A stretch of 64,000 nt of DNA, taken from assembly GCF_012650175.1 (NCBI RefSeq), contig NZ_JAAILI010000043.1:1-64000 (forward strand), read 5' to 3'. Under the pieces are notes generated by a model. That model was not told the origin of the DNA. It saw only the letters and a list, made by a program, of their open reading frames with translations, and searched no databases. The number at the start of each line of letters is the position of its first letter. Positions within the stretch are counted from its first letter, which is position 1. This stretch comes from Sphingomonas sp. S2M10. Lineage in GTDB: Bacteria; Pseudomonadota; Alphaproteobacteria; Sphingomonadales; Sphingomonadaceae. Of this stretch, positions 42,739-52,224 are shown piece by piece. The position numbers and the translations under genes are program-made.

Positions 42739-44222
42739 TCCAGGGCCTCGACGCCGCCCGTGCCGCGCTCGCTGACGACCGGCCTGCGCTGGTGTGGCGG
42801 CGGCAGGTTGCCGACACCGAGACGCCGGTCGCCGCCGCGCTGAAGCTGATCGAGCCGGGTCGGGGCGACTTCCTCCTCGAATCGGTGGAGGGCGGGTCGG
42901 TGCGCGGACGGCACAGCCTGATCGGCCTTGCACCCGACCTGGTGTTCCGGGCAACCGGCGCCGAGGCCGAGCTCAACCGCCACTGGCTCACCGACCGCGC
43001 GGCGTTCGAGCCGCTCGCCGCCGATCCGCTGACGGCGCTGCGTTCGCTCGTCGCCGATTGCCGCATGGACGTGCCGGCCGAATTGCCGCGGGCGCTTGCC
43101 TGTCTGGTCGGCTATTTCAGCTATGAGACGGTGGGGCTGGTCGAAAAGCTGCCGCGCCCGCCGCAGAGCCCGGTCGGCGTGCCGGACATGATCTTCGTGC
43201 GGCCCACCGTGCTGCTGGTCTTCGATCGGCTCGCGGACACGCTGTTCTTCGTGGCGCCGGTCTGGCCGGGTGCCGATCCGCAAGCCGCCGCCGACCGCAT
43301 CGACGCCGTCGCCGCGCAGCTTGCAAGCGCCCCCCTGCGCGCACCCGTACGCGCCGATCCGCTGGCGATACAGCCGACGCCGGTGCTGCGCGAAGGCCGC
43401 TACGGCGAGATGGTCGCGGCGGCGAAGGAGTATATCGCCGCGGGAGACATCTTTCAGGTGGTGCTGGCCCAGCGCTTCACCGCGCCGTTCCCGCTGCCGC
43501 CGTTCGAGCTCTATCGGGCCTTGCGCCGAATCAACCCCTCCCCCTTCCTCTACCATCTCGATCTGCCGGGCTTCGCGCTCACCGGATCCAGCCCCGAGAT
43601 CCTGGTCCGGGCGCGCGACGGGGAGATCACCATCCGTCCGATCGCGGGCACGCGGCCCCGCGGCCGCACCGCCGCGGAGGACGAGGCCAACCGCACCGCG
43701 CTGCTCGCCGACCCCAAGGAGCGCGCCGAGCATCTGATGCTGCTCGATCTTGGTCGCAACGATGTAGGCCGCGCCGCCGCGCCGGGCACCGTCAAGGTCA
43801 CCGACAGCTACACGGTCGAGTTCTACAGCCATGTGATGCATATCGTTTCGAATGTGGTCGGGCGGCTGCGCGAGGATGCCGACGCGATCGACGCGCTGTT
43901 CGCCGGCTTCCCCGCCGGCACGGTCAGCGGCGCGCCCAAGGTCCGCGCCTGCGAGATCATCGCCGAGCTGGAGGCGGAGACACGCGGCCCCTATGCGGGC
44001 GGAGTCGGCTATTTCTCGCCCGATGGGTCGATGGATTCGTGCATCGTGCTGCGCACCGCGCTGGTGAAGGACGGGGTGATGCACGTCCAGGCCGGTGCCG
44101 GTATCGTCGCCGACTCCGATCCGGCCTATGAACAGCGCGAGTGCGAGGCCAAGTCGGGGGCTCTGTTCGCCGCTGCGCGCGAGGCCATCGCGCGGGCAAA
44201 CGAGGCGGGCTTCGGCCAATAG
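42735..44222 (+). CDS. trpE: Anthranilate synthase component I
   Basis: This 495-residue enzyme makes anthranilate from chorismate with the glutaminase subunit TrpG. The feedback-inhibition motif LLESVEGG is near residue 47. The catalytic core includes FPAGTVSGAPKVRA, GPYAGGVGYFS and IRPIAGTRPRG. The start overlaps ppiD by ATGA. It is separated from trpG by an antisense gene (44241-44651), so TrpE and TrpG have no shared transcript unless read-through occurs. No leader peptide was seen. Confidence 0.97.
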   Translation: MIQGLDAARAALADDRPALVWRRQVADTETPVAAALKLIEPGRGDFLLESVEGGSVRGRHSLIGLAPDLVFRATGAEAELNRHWLTDRAAFEPLAADPLTALRSLVADCRMDVPAELPRALACLVGYFSYETVGLVEKLPRPPQSPVGVPDMIFVRPTVLLVFDRLADTLFFVAPVWPGADPQAAADRIDAVAAQLASAPLRAPVRADPLAIQPTPVLREGRYGEMVAAAKEYIAAGDIFQVVLAQRFTAPFPLPPFELYRALRRINPSPFLYHLDLPGFALTGSSPEILVRARDGEITIRPIAGTRPRGRTAAEDEANRTALLADPKERAEHLMLLDLGRNDVGRAAAPGTVKVTDSYTVEFYSHVMHIVSNVVGRLREDADAIDALFAGFPAGTVSGAPKVRACEIIAELEAETRGPYAGGVGYFSPDGSMDSCIVLRTALVKDGVMHVQAGAGIVADSDPAYEQRECEAKSGALFAAAREAIARANEAGFGQ

Positions 44223-44240
44223 GCCGGCCCGCCTTCGGGC

Positions 44241-44651
44241 TCACGGAACCCGCGAGGCCTTCACTTCGCGGTCCAGCTTTTCCTGATACCATTGCTGCAG
44301 CATCTTGCGCGTGCAGCCGGTCTGGCCGCCGCTGCCGACCGGCGAACAGCTGTTCGGCAGGCCGGCGCGGTTGAAATCTTCCACCACCTCCATGCGGCGC
44401 GACCAGCTCGTCGAGGGTGCATCCTCCTTGGGCTGATCCCGGAAGCGCTTGGGGATGCGGTAGGGCGAGTCACCGGCATCCGAGCAGACGACGATCTCGT
44501 CGGGATTGGCGGGCTTGGGGCAGCTTTCCTGCCCGTACAGCAGAATGCTGCGCACGCGCTTCGGCGGACCATCGGGCGCAGCCTGATCCTGGGTCTGCGC
44601 CAGTGCCGGCGCGGCGAGCAGGGCGGTGGCGATCATCAAACGGGCAAACAT
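44241..44651 (-). CDS. Secreted hypothetical protein, sphingomonad type
   Basis: This 136-residue protein has a cleavable signal peptide (MFARLMIATALLAAPALAQ) and a mature domain with four Cys (ESCPK, VVCSD, PNSCSP, TGCTRK), probably two disulfides. It has a conserved-looking central segment DEIVVCSDAGDSPYRIPKRFR. No family is recognised. Similar small secreted proteins with the DEIVVC motif are frequent in sphingomonads, as I recall. The gene lies antisense between trpE and trpG. A small GCCCG/CGGGC hairpin at 44227-44240 separates it from the trpE stop. Confidence 0.65.
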   Translation of the reverse strand: MFARLMIATALLAAPALAQTQDQAAPDGPPKRVRSILLYGQESCPKPANPDEIVVCSDAGDSPYRIPKRFRDQPKEDAPSTSWSRRMEVVEDFNRAGLPNSCSPVGSGGQTGCTRKMLQQWYQEKLDREVKASRVP

Positions 44652-44761
44652 CCGGCAAACTCCTTGGGTGACACGTCCCTGCCCTGCCAGCGGTGCCGCC
44701 GCACTATGGCCGCCGCATGGCCGGATTGTGCTGGCGCGCGTGAGCGCCTAGGTCTGGCGCC

Positions 44762-45346
44762 ATGATCCTCGTTCTCGACAATTACGACAGCTTCACCTGG
44801 AACCTCGTCCATTATCTGATGGAGCTGGGCGTGGAGGTCCGGGTGGTGCGCAACGACGCGCTGACGGCAAACGAGGCGATCGCCACCAATGCGCAGGGTT
44901 TCCTGATCTCGCCCGGCCCGTGCACGCCCAACGAGGCGGGCATCAGCCTCGATCTCGTCGCGGCCTGCGCCGATCTGGGCAAGCCGCTGCTCGGCGTGTG
45001 CCTGGGGCACCAGGCGATCGGTCAGCATTTCGGCGGCAGCGTGGTGCGCGGCGGGCTGATGCACGGCAAGACCTCGCCGGTCCGCCATGACGGCACCGGG
45101 TTGTTCGCCGAGCTTCCCTCGCCTTTCACCGCTACCCGCTATCACTCGCTGATCGTCACCGATATTCCGGACAGTCTGGTGGTGAACGCAACGGCGGAGG
45201 ATGGCTCGGTGATGGGTTTCCGCCACGCGGCGCTGCCGATCCACAGCGTGCAGTTTCACCCGGAAAGCATCGCCACCGAACATGGCCATGCCATGCTCGC
45301 CAATTTCCTGCGTCTCGCCGGGATAGAGGCCAAGGCCACCGCCTGA
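44762..45346 (+). CDS. trpG: Anthranilate / aminodeoxychorismate synthase glutaminase component II
   Basis: This 194-residue class-I glutamine amidotransferase has the catalytic Cys in LLGVCLGHQ, the oxyanion region [12 protein letters not shown] and the His-x-Glu pair in [10 protein letters not shown]. It gives ammonia to TrpE (and probably to PabB for folate synthesis). The motif [12 protein letters not shown] begins the protein, so ATG 44762 is firm. The 110-bp spacer from the antisense gene must hold promoters in both directions. Confidence 0.96.
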   Translation: MILVLDNYDSFTWNLVHYLMELGVEVRVVRNDALTANEAIATNAQGFLISPGPCTPNEAGISLDLVAACADLGKPLLGVCLGHQAIGQHFGGSVVRGGLMHGKTSPVRHDGTGLFAELPSPFTATRYHSLIVTDIPDSLVVNATAEDGSVMGFRHAALPIHSVQFHPESIATEHGHAMLANFLRLAGIEAKATA

Positions 45347-45391
45347 CCCTCTTCAGCCTCGGTTCATCGCAGCATCTGTAGGAGGAATGCC

Positions 45392-45796
45392 ATGAAACCG
45401 ATCCTCGCCTCCCTGCTCGCCGGTGCCGCGCTGCTCGCGGCGCCCGTTGCCGATGCGCGCCACCGCGACACACCCGAACAGCAGCTTGCCAAGCTGCTCA
45501 AGGGTCGAGTCGCCGGCAAGCCGGTGGACTGCATCAGTCTGGTTCGCACCGGTTCCAGCCAGATCATCGACGGCAAGGCGATCGTCTACACAGTCGGCAG
45601 CACGCTCTATGTCAATGAGCCGCGCGGCGGGGCAGAGCAGCTCGACGACAATTCGATTCTCGTGACCAATACCTTCGGGTCGCAGCTGTGCAGCATTGAT
45701 CCGGTGCGGCTGATCGACCGCAATTCCTATTTCCAGCGGGGCTTCGTCTCGCTGGGCCAGTTCGTGCCCTATACCAGGGTCAAGAAGAGCAACTGA
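45392..45796 (+). CDS. Secreted hypothetical protein between trpG and trpD
   Basis: This 134-residue protein has a signal peptide (MKPILASLLAGAALLAAPVADA) and a mature part with two Cys (VDCISL and QLCSID). The central stretch VYTVGSTLYVNEPRGGAEQL looks like beta strands. No family recognised. Start ATG 45392 follows AGGAGGA. It lies in line within the trp genes and probably shares their transcript without being part of the pathway. Small secreted proteins of this type are common in sphingomonads. Confidence 0.65.
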   Translation: MKPILASLLAGAALLAAPVADARHRDTPEQQLAKLLKGRVAGKPVDCISLVRTGSSQIIDGKAIVYTVGSTLYVNEPRGGAEQLDDNSILVTNTFGSQLCSIDPVRLIDRNSYFQRGFVSLGQFVPYTRVKKSN

Positions 45797-45851
45797 GGCG
45801 CCCAAGCAGGATTTGCTCGACAGGCCGGCCGCGCCCCGGAATAGAGGCGGC

Positions 45852-46847
45852 GTGACCAGCCTGAGCCTGCTTCCCGATCCGTCCTCCCCGCTCGCGCGCG
45901 AGACCGCCGCGCAGGCCTTTGCCGACATTCTCGACGGCACCGCGCCGGAGACGGAGGTAGAGGCGTTTCTGATCGCCCTGTCCGTGCGCGGCGAGACGAG
46001 CATCGAAATCGCCGAGGCCGCTCGTGCGCTCCGCGCCCGGCTGATCCCCGTCACCGCGCCCGAGGGCGCGATAGACGTGTGCGGTACCGGCGGCGACGGG
46101 CACCATACGCTCAACGTCTCCACCGCCGTCAGCCTTGTCGTGGCAGCCGCCGGCGTGCCGGTGGCGAAGCATGGCAACCGTGCCGCCTCGTCCAAGGCCG
46201 GCGCGGCGGACACCCTGGAAGCGCTGGGACTCAACCTCGATCGCGCCGCGGCGCGCGCGGAGGAGAGCCTGCACGAGATCGGCATCGCCTTTCTCTTCGC
46301 GCAGCACCATCACCCGTCGCTCGGCCGGATCGCGCCGATCCGCCGCCGGATCGGGCGACGGACCATCTTCAACCTGATGGGGCCGCTCGCCAACCCGGCG
46401 CATGTCCGCCACCAGCTGATCGGCATCGCCCGGCCGGACTATGCGCCGGTCTATGCCGAGGCGCTGGCGCAGCTCGGCGTCGAGGCCGCCGCGATCGTCT
46501 CGGGCGAGGATGCGCTGGACGAGCTCTCGACCGAGACGGCGAGCGTCGTGGTCAATGTCGGCCATGCCAAGCTGCCGACCCGGATCACGCCGGAGGACGC
46601 GGGCCTGCCCCGCCATCCCCTTTCCGCCATTCGCGGCGGCGATCCCGCGTACAATGCCCTCGCGCTGCGCCGGCTGCTGCAGGGTGAGGAAGGCGCGTAT
46701 CGCGACGCGGTGCTGCTCAACGCCGCCGCCGCGCTGATGGTCGCGGGCCGGGCCGATGATCTGCGCGAAGGCGTGGAGGAAGCCACCGAGATGCTCGACA
46801 ACGGGCTTGCCAACGCGCTGCTCGACTGCTGGATCGCCTTTGCATGA
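45852..46847 (+). CDS. trpD: Anthranilate phosphoribosyltransferase
   Basis: This 331-residue enzyme joins anthranilate to PRPP. The phosphate loop [27 protein letters not shown] and the substrate loop [13 protein letters not shown] with [11 protein letters not shown] are all present. GTG 45852 was chosen because AGAGG precedes it and the family starts here. TTG at 45813 in frame is less likely. The last codon overlaps trpC by ATGA. Confidence 0.96.
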   Translation: MTSLSLLPDPSSPLARETAAQAFADILDGTAPETEVEAFLIALSVRGETSIEIAEAARALRARLIPVTAPEGAIDVCGTGGDGHHTLNVSTAVSLVVAAAGVPVAKHGNRAASSKAGAADTLEALGLNLDRAAARAEESLHEIGIAFLFAQHHHPSLGRIAPIRRRIGRRTIFNLMGPLANPAHVRHQLIGIARPDYAPVYAEALAQLGVEAAAIVSGEDALDELSTETASVVVNVGHAKLPTRITPEDAGLPRHPLSAIRGGDPAYNALALRRLLQGEEGAYRDAVLLNAAAALMVAGRADDLREGVEEATEMLDNGLANALLDCWIAFA

Positions 46848-47614
46848 GTACCATCCTCGACACCATCCTCGCCACCAAGCGCAGCGAAGTCGCCGCCCGC
46901 AAGGCGAACCCGCGCGCCTGGCCGGCACCCGGCGCGCCGCGTGGCTTCAAGGCGGCGCTCGACGCGCGTGCGGCAGCGGGCGGCTATGGGCTGATCGCCG
47001 AGATCAAGAAGGCGAGCCCGTCCAAGGGCCTGATCCGCGCCGATTTCGATCCGCCCGCCCATGCCCGCGCCTATGCGGCGGGCGGTGCCGCCTGCCTGTC
47101 GGTGCTCACCGACCACGACTATTTCCAGGGGCATGAAGACTATTTCGTCGCCGCCCGCGCCGCATGCGACCTGCCCGCGATCCGCAAGGACTTTCTGATC
47201 GACCCGTGGCAGGTCGCGGAATCGCGGGCGATGGGCGCGGACGCGATCCTGATCATCGTCTCGGCACTCGACGACGGCCAGATGGCGGAGATCGAGGCGG
47301 CCGCGATCGAGCAGGGCATGGATGCGCTGGTCGAGGTGCACGACGCCGCCGAGCTGGAGCGCGCGCTCGCGCTCAAGTCTCGGTTGATCGGCGTGAACAA
47401 CCGCAATCTCAAGACCTTCGAGGTCGACGTGCAGAAGACCTACGATCTTGTGCGGCATGCGCCCAAGGATTGCACCTTCGTGGCGGAATCGGGCCTCAAC
47501 ACCCGCGCCGACCTAGACGCGATGGCGGCGCACGACATTCGCTGCTTTCTGATCGGCGAGTCGCTGATGCGGCAGGCCGACGTGGAAGCTGCGACGCGGG
47601 CGCTGGTCGGGTGA
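46844..47614 (+). CDS. trpC: Indole-3-glycerol phosphate synthase
   Basis: This 256-residue TIM-barrel enzyme has [10 protein letters not shown] at the N-terminus, the catalytic Lys in [11 protein letters not shown], and further conserved [23 protein letters not shown] and AESGL. It makes indole-3-glycerol phosphate from the carboxyphenylamino-deoxyribulose phosphate produced by TrpF. TrpF, TrpA and TrpB are not in the window. It starts in the trpD stop and its own stop overlaps moaC by GTGA. Confidence 0.97.
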   Translation: MSTILDTILATKRSEVAARKANPRAWPAPGAPRGFKAALDARAAAGGYGLIAEIKKASPSKGLIRADFDPPAHARAYAAGGAACLSVLTDHDYFQGHEDYFVAARAACDLPAIRKDFLIDPWQVAESRAMGADAILIIVSALDDGQMAEIEAAAIEQGMDALVEVHDAAELERALALKSRLIGVNNRNLKTFEVDVQKTYDLVRHAPKDCTFVAESGLNTRADLDAMAAHDIRCFLIGESLMRQADVEAATRALVG

Positions 47615-48084
47615 GCGGGCTCACCCATCTCGACGCAACGGGTGCGGCGCATATGGTCGATGTCGGCGGCAAGGCGATCACCACGCGCGAGGCGGTGGCG
47701 CGGGGCCGCATCACCATGTCGGCGGAGGCCGCAGCGGCGATCCGCGACGGCAGCGTCAAGAAGGGTGACGTACTCGCCACCGCGCGCATCGCCGGCATCA
47801 TGGCGGCGAAGAAGACGTCCGAACTGATCCCGCTCTGCCATCCCCTGCCCCTTACCCGCGTCGCAATCGACCTCGAGCTGGACGAGACCGGTATCACCGC
47901 CACCGCCACTGCGGCTACCGAGGGCAAAACGGGCGTGGAAATGGAAGCACTCACCGCCGTGTCCGTCACGCTTCTCACGCTCTACGACATGGCCAAGGCG
48001 CTCGATAAGGGCATGGTGTTGAGCGACATCCGCCTGCTGGCCAAGACCGGCGGCAAGTCGGGCGATTGGCGCGCGGAAGGCTGA
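47611..48084 (+). CDS. moaC: Cyclic pyranopterin monophosphate synthase MoaC
   Basis: This 157-residue enzyme takes part in molybdenum-cofactor synthesis, forming cPMP after MoaA. Family features are [42 protein letters not shown] and the C-terminal [10 protein letters not shown]. The start GTG 47611 overlaps the trpC stop (GTGA), a strong sign of co-translation. The pairing of trpC with moaC is usual in this group of bacteria, though the pathways are unrelated. Confidence 0.95.
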   Translation: MSGLTHLDATGAAHMVDVGGKAITTREAVARGRITMSAEAAAAIRDGSVKKGDVLATARIAGIMAAKKTSELIPLCHPLPLTRVAIDLELDETGITATATAATEGKTGVEMEALTAVSVTLLTLYDMAKALDKGMVLSDIRLLAKTGGKSGDWRAEG

Positions 48085-48167
48085 CTCCCGGGCGGCAAAG
48101 AATCCCTTAGCCGCCCCAAACCGATCCTCCATTGCCCCGCCGCGGCCAGCGGGCCATGTGCGGCACC

Positions 48168-48965
48168 ATGGCAACGCTTCTCGACCCCCATTCGCGCGGC
48201 CGCGTGATCCTTGTCGGTGCCGGGCCCGGCGACCCCGGCCTGTTGACCGTTCGTGCCGTGGAAGCACTGAAGGCGTGCGACGTGCTGGTCCATGACGGGC
48301 TGGTCGACGATCGTGTGCTCGATCTCGCGCCACAGGCGCACCGCATCTCGGTCGCCAAGCGCCGCTCCAAGCACACGTTGCCGCAGGAATCGATCAACGC
48401 GCTGATCGTCGCGCACGTGAAGACGGGCGCGGTGGTGGTACGGCTGAAGGGCGGCGATCCGTTCATCTTCGGCCGCGGCGGCGAGGAAGTGGAGGCAGTG
48501 CGCGAAGCCGGGCTGCGCGTGGAAGTGATTCCCGGCGTTTCCGCGGCGCTCGGTGCCGCCGCCGAGGCGATGCTGCCACTCACCCATCGCGACTGGTCGA
48601 GCGCGGTCAGCTTCGTCGCCGGCCAATGCAAGGGGCTGACCGACCAGGACTGGTCGGGTCTCGCCGGCAAGGGCCGCACGCTGGTGATCTACATGGGCGT
48701 CGCCACCGCCTCGGCGATCGCCGACAAGCTGATGGCAGACGGCGTCGCACCGGACATGCCGGTCGCGGTACTGGAACGCGCGACGCTGGAAGGCCACCGC
48801 GCCATCCGCACGCTGCTCGCCGATCTCGGCCCGATGGTCGAGCGCGAGGCGGTCCAGAGCCCGGCGATCATCGTCGTGGGTGAGGTGACGATGCTGGCGG
48901 ATGCCGAGGACAAGCTCGCCCGCTGGGCGCGCACCGCCGAGACTCTGGGGGAAGAACAGGCATGA
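48168..48965 (+). CDS. cobA: Uroporphyrinogen-III C-methyltransferase (sirohaem branch)
   Basis: This 265-residue SAM-dependent enzyme converts uroporphyrinogen III to precorrin-2, first step to sirohaem and cobalamin. VILVGAGPGDPGLLTVRA, RLKGGDPFIFGRGGEE and VIPGVSAAL are the family signatures. It contains only the methyltransferase domain, not the CysG dehydrogenase/chelatase part. Sirohaem is the cofactor of the CysI-type reductase made by the same operon. The start is uncertain: ATG 48156 is four codons earlier. The stop overlaps the next gene (ATGA). Confidence 0.92.
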   Translation: MATLLDPHSRGRVILVGAGPGDPGLLTVRAVEALKACDVLVHDGLVDDRVLDLAPQAHRISVAKRRSKHTLPQESINALIVAHVKTGAVVVRLKGGDPFIFGRGGEEVEAVREAGLRVEVIPGVSAALGAAAEAMLPLTHRDWSSAVSFVAGQCKGLTDQDWSGLAGKGRTLVIYMGVATASAIADKLMADGVAPDMPVAVLERATLEGHRAIRTLLADLGPMVEREAVQSPAIIVVGEVTMLADAEDKLARWARTAETLGEEQA

Positions 48966-49258
48966 AGCTTTTGACGGGTAACGATCTTCCCACCGGCGAC
49001 GTGGTGTGGTGGACGGGCGATAGCTGGTCGCGCCACCTCGCCGACGCGGTCGACGTGGGCGACAAGGGTGATGTGCTCGCCGCGACCGAGGAAGCCGCGC
49101 GTCGGGTCAATGTGCCCTATGTCATCGATGCCGTGGCGACACCGGAAGGCCCGCGGCCCGCGCATATCAAGGACCGCATCCGCGCGCTCGGGCCCACCGT
49201 GCGCCCGGACCTGACCCTCAAGCCCGTCGACCCGCAGGCCGGAAGCTGGGTGATCTGA
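48962..49258 (+). CDS. DUF2849 family protein
   Basis: This 98-residue protein belongs to the DUF2849 family found between cobA/cysG and the sulfite reductase gene in alphaproteobacteria. It begins LLTGNDLPTGDVVWWTGDSW and ends SWVI. No enzymatic motif is seen. Gene position suggests a role in sulfite reductase assembly or activity. It overlaps cobA by ATGA, and the reductase gene starts 3 nt after its stop. Confidence 0.85.
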   Translation: MKLLTGNDLPTGDVVWWTGDSWSRHLADAVDVGDKGDVLAATEEAARRVNVPYVIDAVATPEGPRPAHIKDRIRALGPTVRPDLTLKPVDPQAGSWVI

Positions 49259-49261
49259 ACC

Positions 49262-50896
49262 ATGTACAAGTATGACGAATATGACGCCTCGATCGTCGCC
49301 GCGCGCGTCGAGGAATTCCGCGACCAGGTGCAGCGCCGCCTCGCCGGCCACATGACCGAGGACCAGTTCAAGCCGCTCCGGCTGATGAACGGGCTCTACC
49401 TGCAGCTCCACGCATACATGCTGCGCGTGGCGGTGCCCTATGGCACGCTGAACAGCCGCCAGATGCACCTGCTCGCGCACATCGCCCGCAAGTATGATCG
49501 CGGCTATGGCCATTTCACCACGCGCCAGAATCTCCAGTACAACTGGATCAAGCTGGAGGACGCACCCGACATTCTCGCCGAGCTGGCGACGGTGGAGATG
49601 CACGCCATCCAGACCAGCGGCAACTGCATCCGCAACATCAGTTCGGACCAGTTCGCCGGCGCTGCGGCCGACGAGATTACCGATCCGCGTCCCTGGGCCG
49701 AGCTGCTCCGCCAGTGGAGCACCTTCCACCCCGAGTTCAGCTATCTGCCGCGCAAGTTCAAGATCGCGGTGATCGCCAGCGACACCGATCGCGCGGCGAT
49801 GCGGCTGCACGATATCGGCATCCAGATCGTGCGGAACGACGCGGGCGAACTCGGCGCGCGCATCTATGCCGGCGGCGGCATGGGCCGCACCCCGATGATC
49901 GCGTCGCTGATCAAGGAGTTCGTGCCCTTCGCTGACTTCGTCAGCTATCTCGAGGCATGCCTGCGCGTCTATAATCGCCACGGCCGCCGCGACAATATCT
50001 ACAAGGCGCGGATCAAGATCCTGATCCATGCCCTCGGCGCGGAAGAATATGCGCGCCAGGTCGAGGAAGAGTTCCAGGCCGTAAAGGCGCTGGGCATCGA
50101 CCCGCCCCAGGCTGAGTTCGATCGTATCGCCGCGCACTTCGCGCCGCCCGCGTTCGAGGCCGATGCGCCCGACACCGTGGACCGCCGCGATCCCGATTTC
50201 GCCGTCTGGCTCGATCAGAATGTCCACGCCCACCAAGCGCGGGGCTATGCCGTGGTCACGATCAGCCTCAAGCCGATCGGCGGCATCCCGGGTGACGCCT
50301 CGGCCGACCAGATTGACGTGATGGCCGGTCTCGCCGAGCGCTACAGCTTCGACGAGCTGCGGGTGACCCACGCCCAGAACATCGTGCTGCCGCACGTCCG
50401 CAAGGCCGATCTGTACGTGGTCTGGACGGCGCTGCGCGAGGCGGGACTGGCCGAGGCCAATCTCGACCTGATCGGCGATATCATCGCCTGTCCGGGCCTC
50501 GATTATTGCAGCCTCGCCAATGCCCGTTCGATCCCGCTCGCGCAGAAGATCAGCGAACGCTTCGCCGATCCCGCGCGCCAGCGCGACCTGGGCGAGCTCA
50601 AGCTCAAGATCTCGGGCTGCATCAACGCCTGCGGCCACCATCATGCCGGCCATATCGGCATCCTCGGCGTCGACCGGAAAGGCACCGAGAACTACCAGCT
50701 GCTGCTCGGCGGCTCGGGTGCGGAGGATGTCAGCCTGGCCGACATTACCGGCCCAGGCTTCAGCGAGGACGGCGTGGTCGACGCGATCGAGCGCGCGACG
50801 GATGTCTATGTCCGCGAGCGCACCCCCGGCGAGCGTTTCGTCGACACCTATCGCCGCATCGGCATGGCACCGTTCAAGGAGGCCATTTATGGTTGA
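49262..50896 (+). CDS. cysI: Sulfite reductase haemoprotein subunit (nitrite/sulfite reductase family)
   Basis: This 544-residue sirohaem and Fe4S4 enzyme reduces sulfite to sulfide. TTRQNLQYNWI and SGNCIRNISSDQFAG are in the N-terminal half. The cluster ligands are two pairs of Cys: ACPGLDYCSLA and SGCINACGHHHAG. The family also includes nitrite reductases. The flanking cobA, DUF934 and cysH genes mark this as the assimilatory sulfite enzyme. It overlaps the DUF934 gene by 8 nt. Confidence 0.93.
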   Translation: MYKYDEYDASIVAARVEEFRDQVQRRLAGHMTEDQFKPLRLMNGLYLQLHAYMLRVAVPYGTLNSRQMHLLAHIARKYDRGYGHFTTRQNLQYNWIKLEDAPDILAELATVEMHAIQTSGNCIRNISSDQFAGAAADEITDPRPWAELLRQWSTFHPEFSYLPRKFKIAVIASDTDRAAMRLHDIGIQIVRNDAGELGARIYAGGGMGRTPMIASLIKEFVPFADFVSYLEACLRVYNRHGRRDNIYKARIKILIHALGAEEYARQVEEEFQAVKALGIDPPQAEFDRIAAHFAPPAFEADAPDTVDRRDPDFAVWLDQNVHAHQARGYAVVTISLKPIGGIPGDASADQIDVMAGLAERYSFDELRVTHAQNIVLPHVRKADLYVVWTALREAGLAEANLDLIGDIIACPGLDYCSLANARSIPLAQKISERFADPARQRDLGELKLKISGCINACGHHHAGHIGILGVDRKGTENYQLLLGGSGAEDVSLADITGPGFSEDGVVDAIERATDVYVRERTPGERFVDTYRRIGMAPFKEAIYG

Positions 50897-51314
50897 GTTC
50901 CTGCGCTACCGCGACGACGAGGCGCATGACGAGCCCGCCGTCACGCTCGACAGCTTCTTCGGCCAGTCCAATGCCACCGCGGTGCGGATCGAGTCGGGCG
51001 AAGACGCCCGCGCGCTCCTCCCGCATCTGGGCCGTATCGCGCTGGTCGAAGTGAGCTTCCCCAGCTTCCGCGACGGCCGCGGCTATTCCTCGGCCCGCAT
51101 CCTCCGCGAGGCCGGATACAGGGGCGAACTGCGTGCCCAGGGCGACGTGCTGGTCGACCAGATCCCGCTGATGCGCCGCTGCGGTTTCGACAGCTTCGCC
51201 CCTGATGCGCCGATCGATCCGGAGACGCTGGCTGCCGCGCTGGATCGCTACGATTTCCGCTACCAGGCGGCAGCGGATCCGGTGGTGCCGGTGTGGAAGC
51301 TGCGGCATGGCTGA
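50889..51314 (+). CDS. DUF934 family protein
   Basis: This 141-residue protein of the DUF934 family is found with cysI and cysH in alpha- and betaproteobacteria. Motifs are LVEVSFPSFRDGRGYSSARI and LVDQIPLMRRCGFDSF. No enzymatic site can be named. It may be a sulfite reductase electron partner or assembly factor. It overlaps cysI upstream and cysH downstream by 8 nt each, so production of the three proteins is tightly linked. Confidence 0.9.
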   Translation: MVEFLRYRDDEAHDEPAVTLDSFFGQSNATAVRIESGEDARALLPHLGRIALVEVSFPSFRDGRGYSSARILREAGYRGELRAQGDVLVDQIPLMRRCGFDSFAPDAPIDPETLAAALDRYDFRYQAAADPVVPVWKLRHG

Positions 51315-52071
51315 TGCGGCGCGCCCCATCGATCGGATCGACGTTTCGCCCCGCTTCACGGAGGCGGACGCGATACGGCTCAACACCCGGTTCCTGGGCG
51401 TTCCCACGCTGGAGATGCTCCGCGCCGTGCTGGCTGAACGGCTCACCGGCGAGACGGCGATCGTGTCCTCGTTCGGCGCCGAATCGGCGGCATTGCTGCA
51501 CCTCGTCGCCAGCGTCGATCCGTCGGTGCCGGTGCTGTTCCTTGATACCGGCAAGCATTTCCCGGAGACGCTGGCCTATCGCGACCTGCTCGTCGGAAAG
51601 CTAGGCCTGACCGACTTTCGCAACCTCCAGCCCGATCCCGCCCTGCTGGCCAAGCGAGATGCCACGGAACTCCGCTGGTCCTACGACCCCGATGGCTGCT
51701 GCGACATTCGCAAGGTGCAGCCGCTGGAAGCAGGCCTTGTCGGCATCGACGCCACGATCACCGGCCGCAAGGCGTTTCAGGCGATCACCCGCGCCGCCCT
51801 GCCTCGCTTCGAGCTGGACGGCGATCGGCTGAAGATCAATCCGCTGGCCGACTGGACCAAGGCCGATCTCGACACCTATTTCGTTGCGCACGACCTGCCC
51901 GTGCATCCGCTGGTCGCGCAAGGCTATCTCTCGATCGGATGCGCGCCTTGCACCAGCGTGGTCAAGCCGGGTGAGGATCCCCGCGCCGGGCGCTGGCGCG
52001 GCTGGGACAAGACGGAGTGCGGCATCCACACACCCACCGGAGACGACGACGCCAACCAGCCGGTGTTCTGA
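51307..52071 (+). CDS. cysH: Assimilatory APS reductase (CysH family, iron-sulfur type)
   Basis: This 254-residue reductase has the nucleotide region AIVSSFGAESAALLHLV, the thiol site ECGIH near the C-terminus (Cys nucleophile) and two Cys pairs, GCCDIRKV and GCAPCTSV. The two pairs bind an Fe4S4 cluster and mark the APS-reducing type rather than the PAPS-only type of E. coli. It makes sulfite from adenylylsulfate with thioredoxin as donor (trxA is in the window). ATG 51307 overlaps the DUF934 gene by 8 nt. It ends 153 bp before the convergent EPS locus. Confidence 0.92.
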   Translation: MADAARPIDRIDVSPRFTEADAIRLNTRFLGVPTLEMLRAVLAERLTGETAIVSSFGAESAALLHLVASVDPSVPVLFLDTGKHFPETLAYRDLLVGKLGLTDFRNLQPDPALLAKRDATELRWSYDPDGCCDIRKVQPLEAGLVGIDATITGRKAFQAITRAALPRFELDGDRLKINPLADWTKADLDTYFVAHDLPVHPLVAQGYLSIGCAPCTSVVKPGEDPRAGRWRGWDKTECGIHTPTGDDDANQPVF

Positions 52072-52224
52072 TCCGGCCTGCGCGGATGCGGCAATGCCGG
52101 CCCTGTTTGACGCGCGCACGTCCGAACCCGAACTGCAGGAACGCGTGCCGATCTGTCGGCTCCGGCCGCTCCTCGTCCACCTGAAGCCGTTCGGCAGCGG
52201 CGATGCCGCCGCGGGTGGCGCAGG

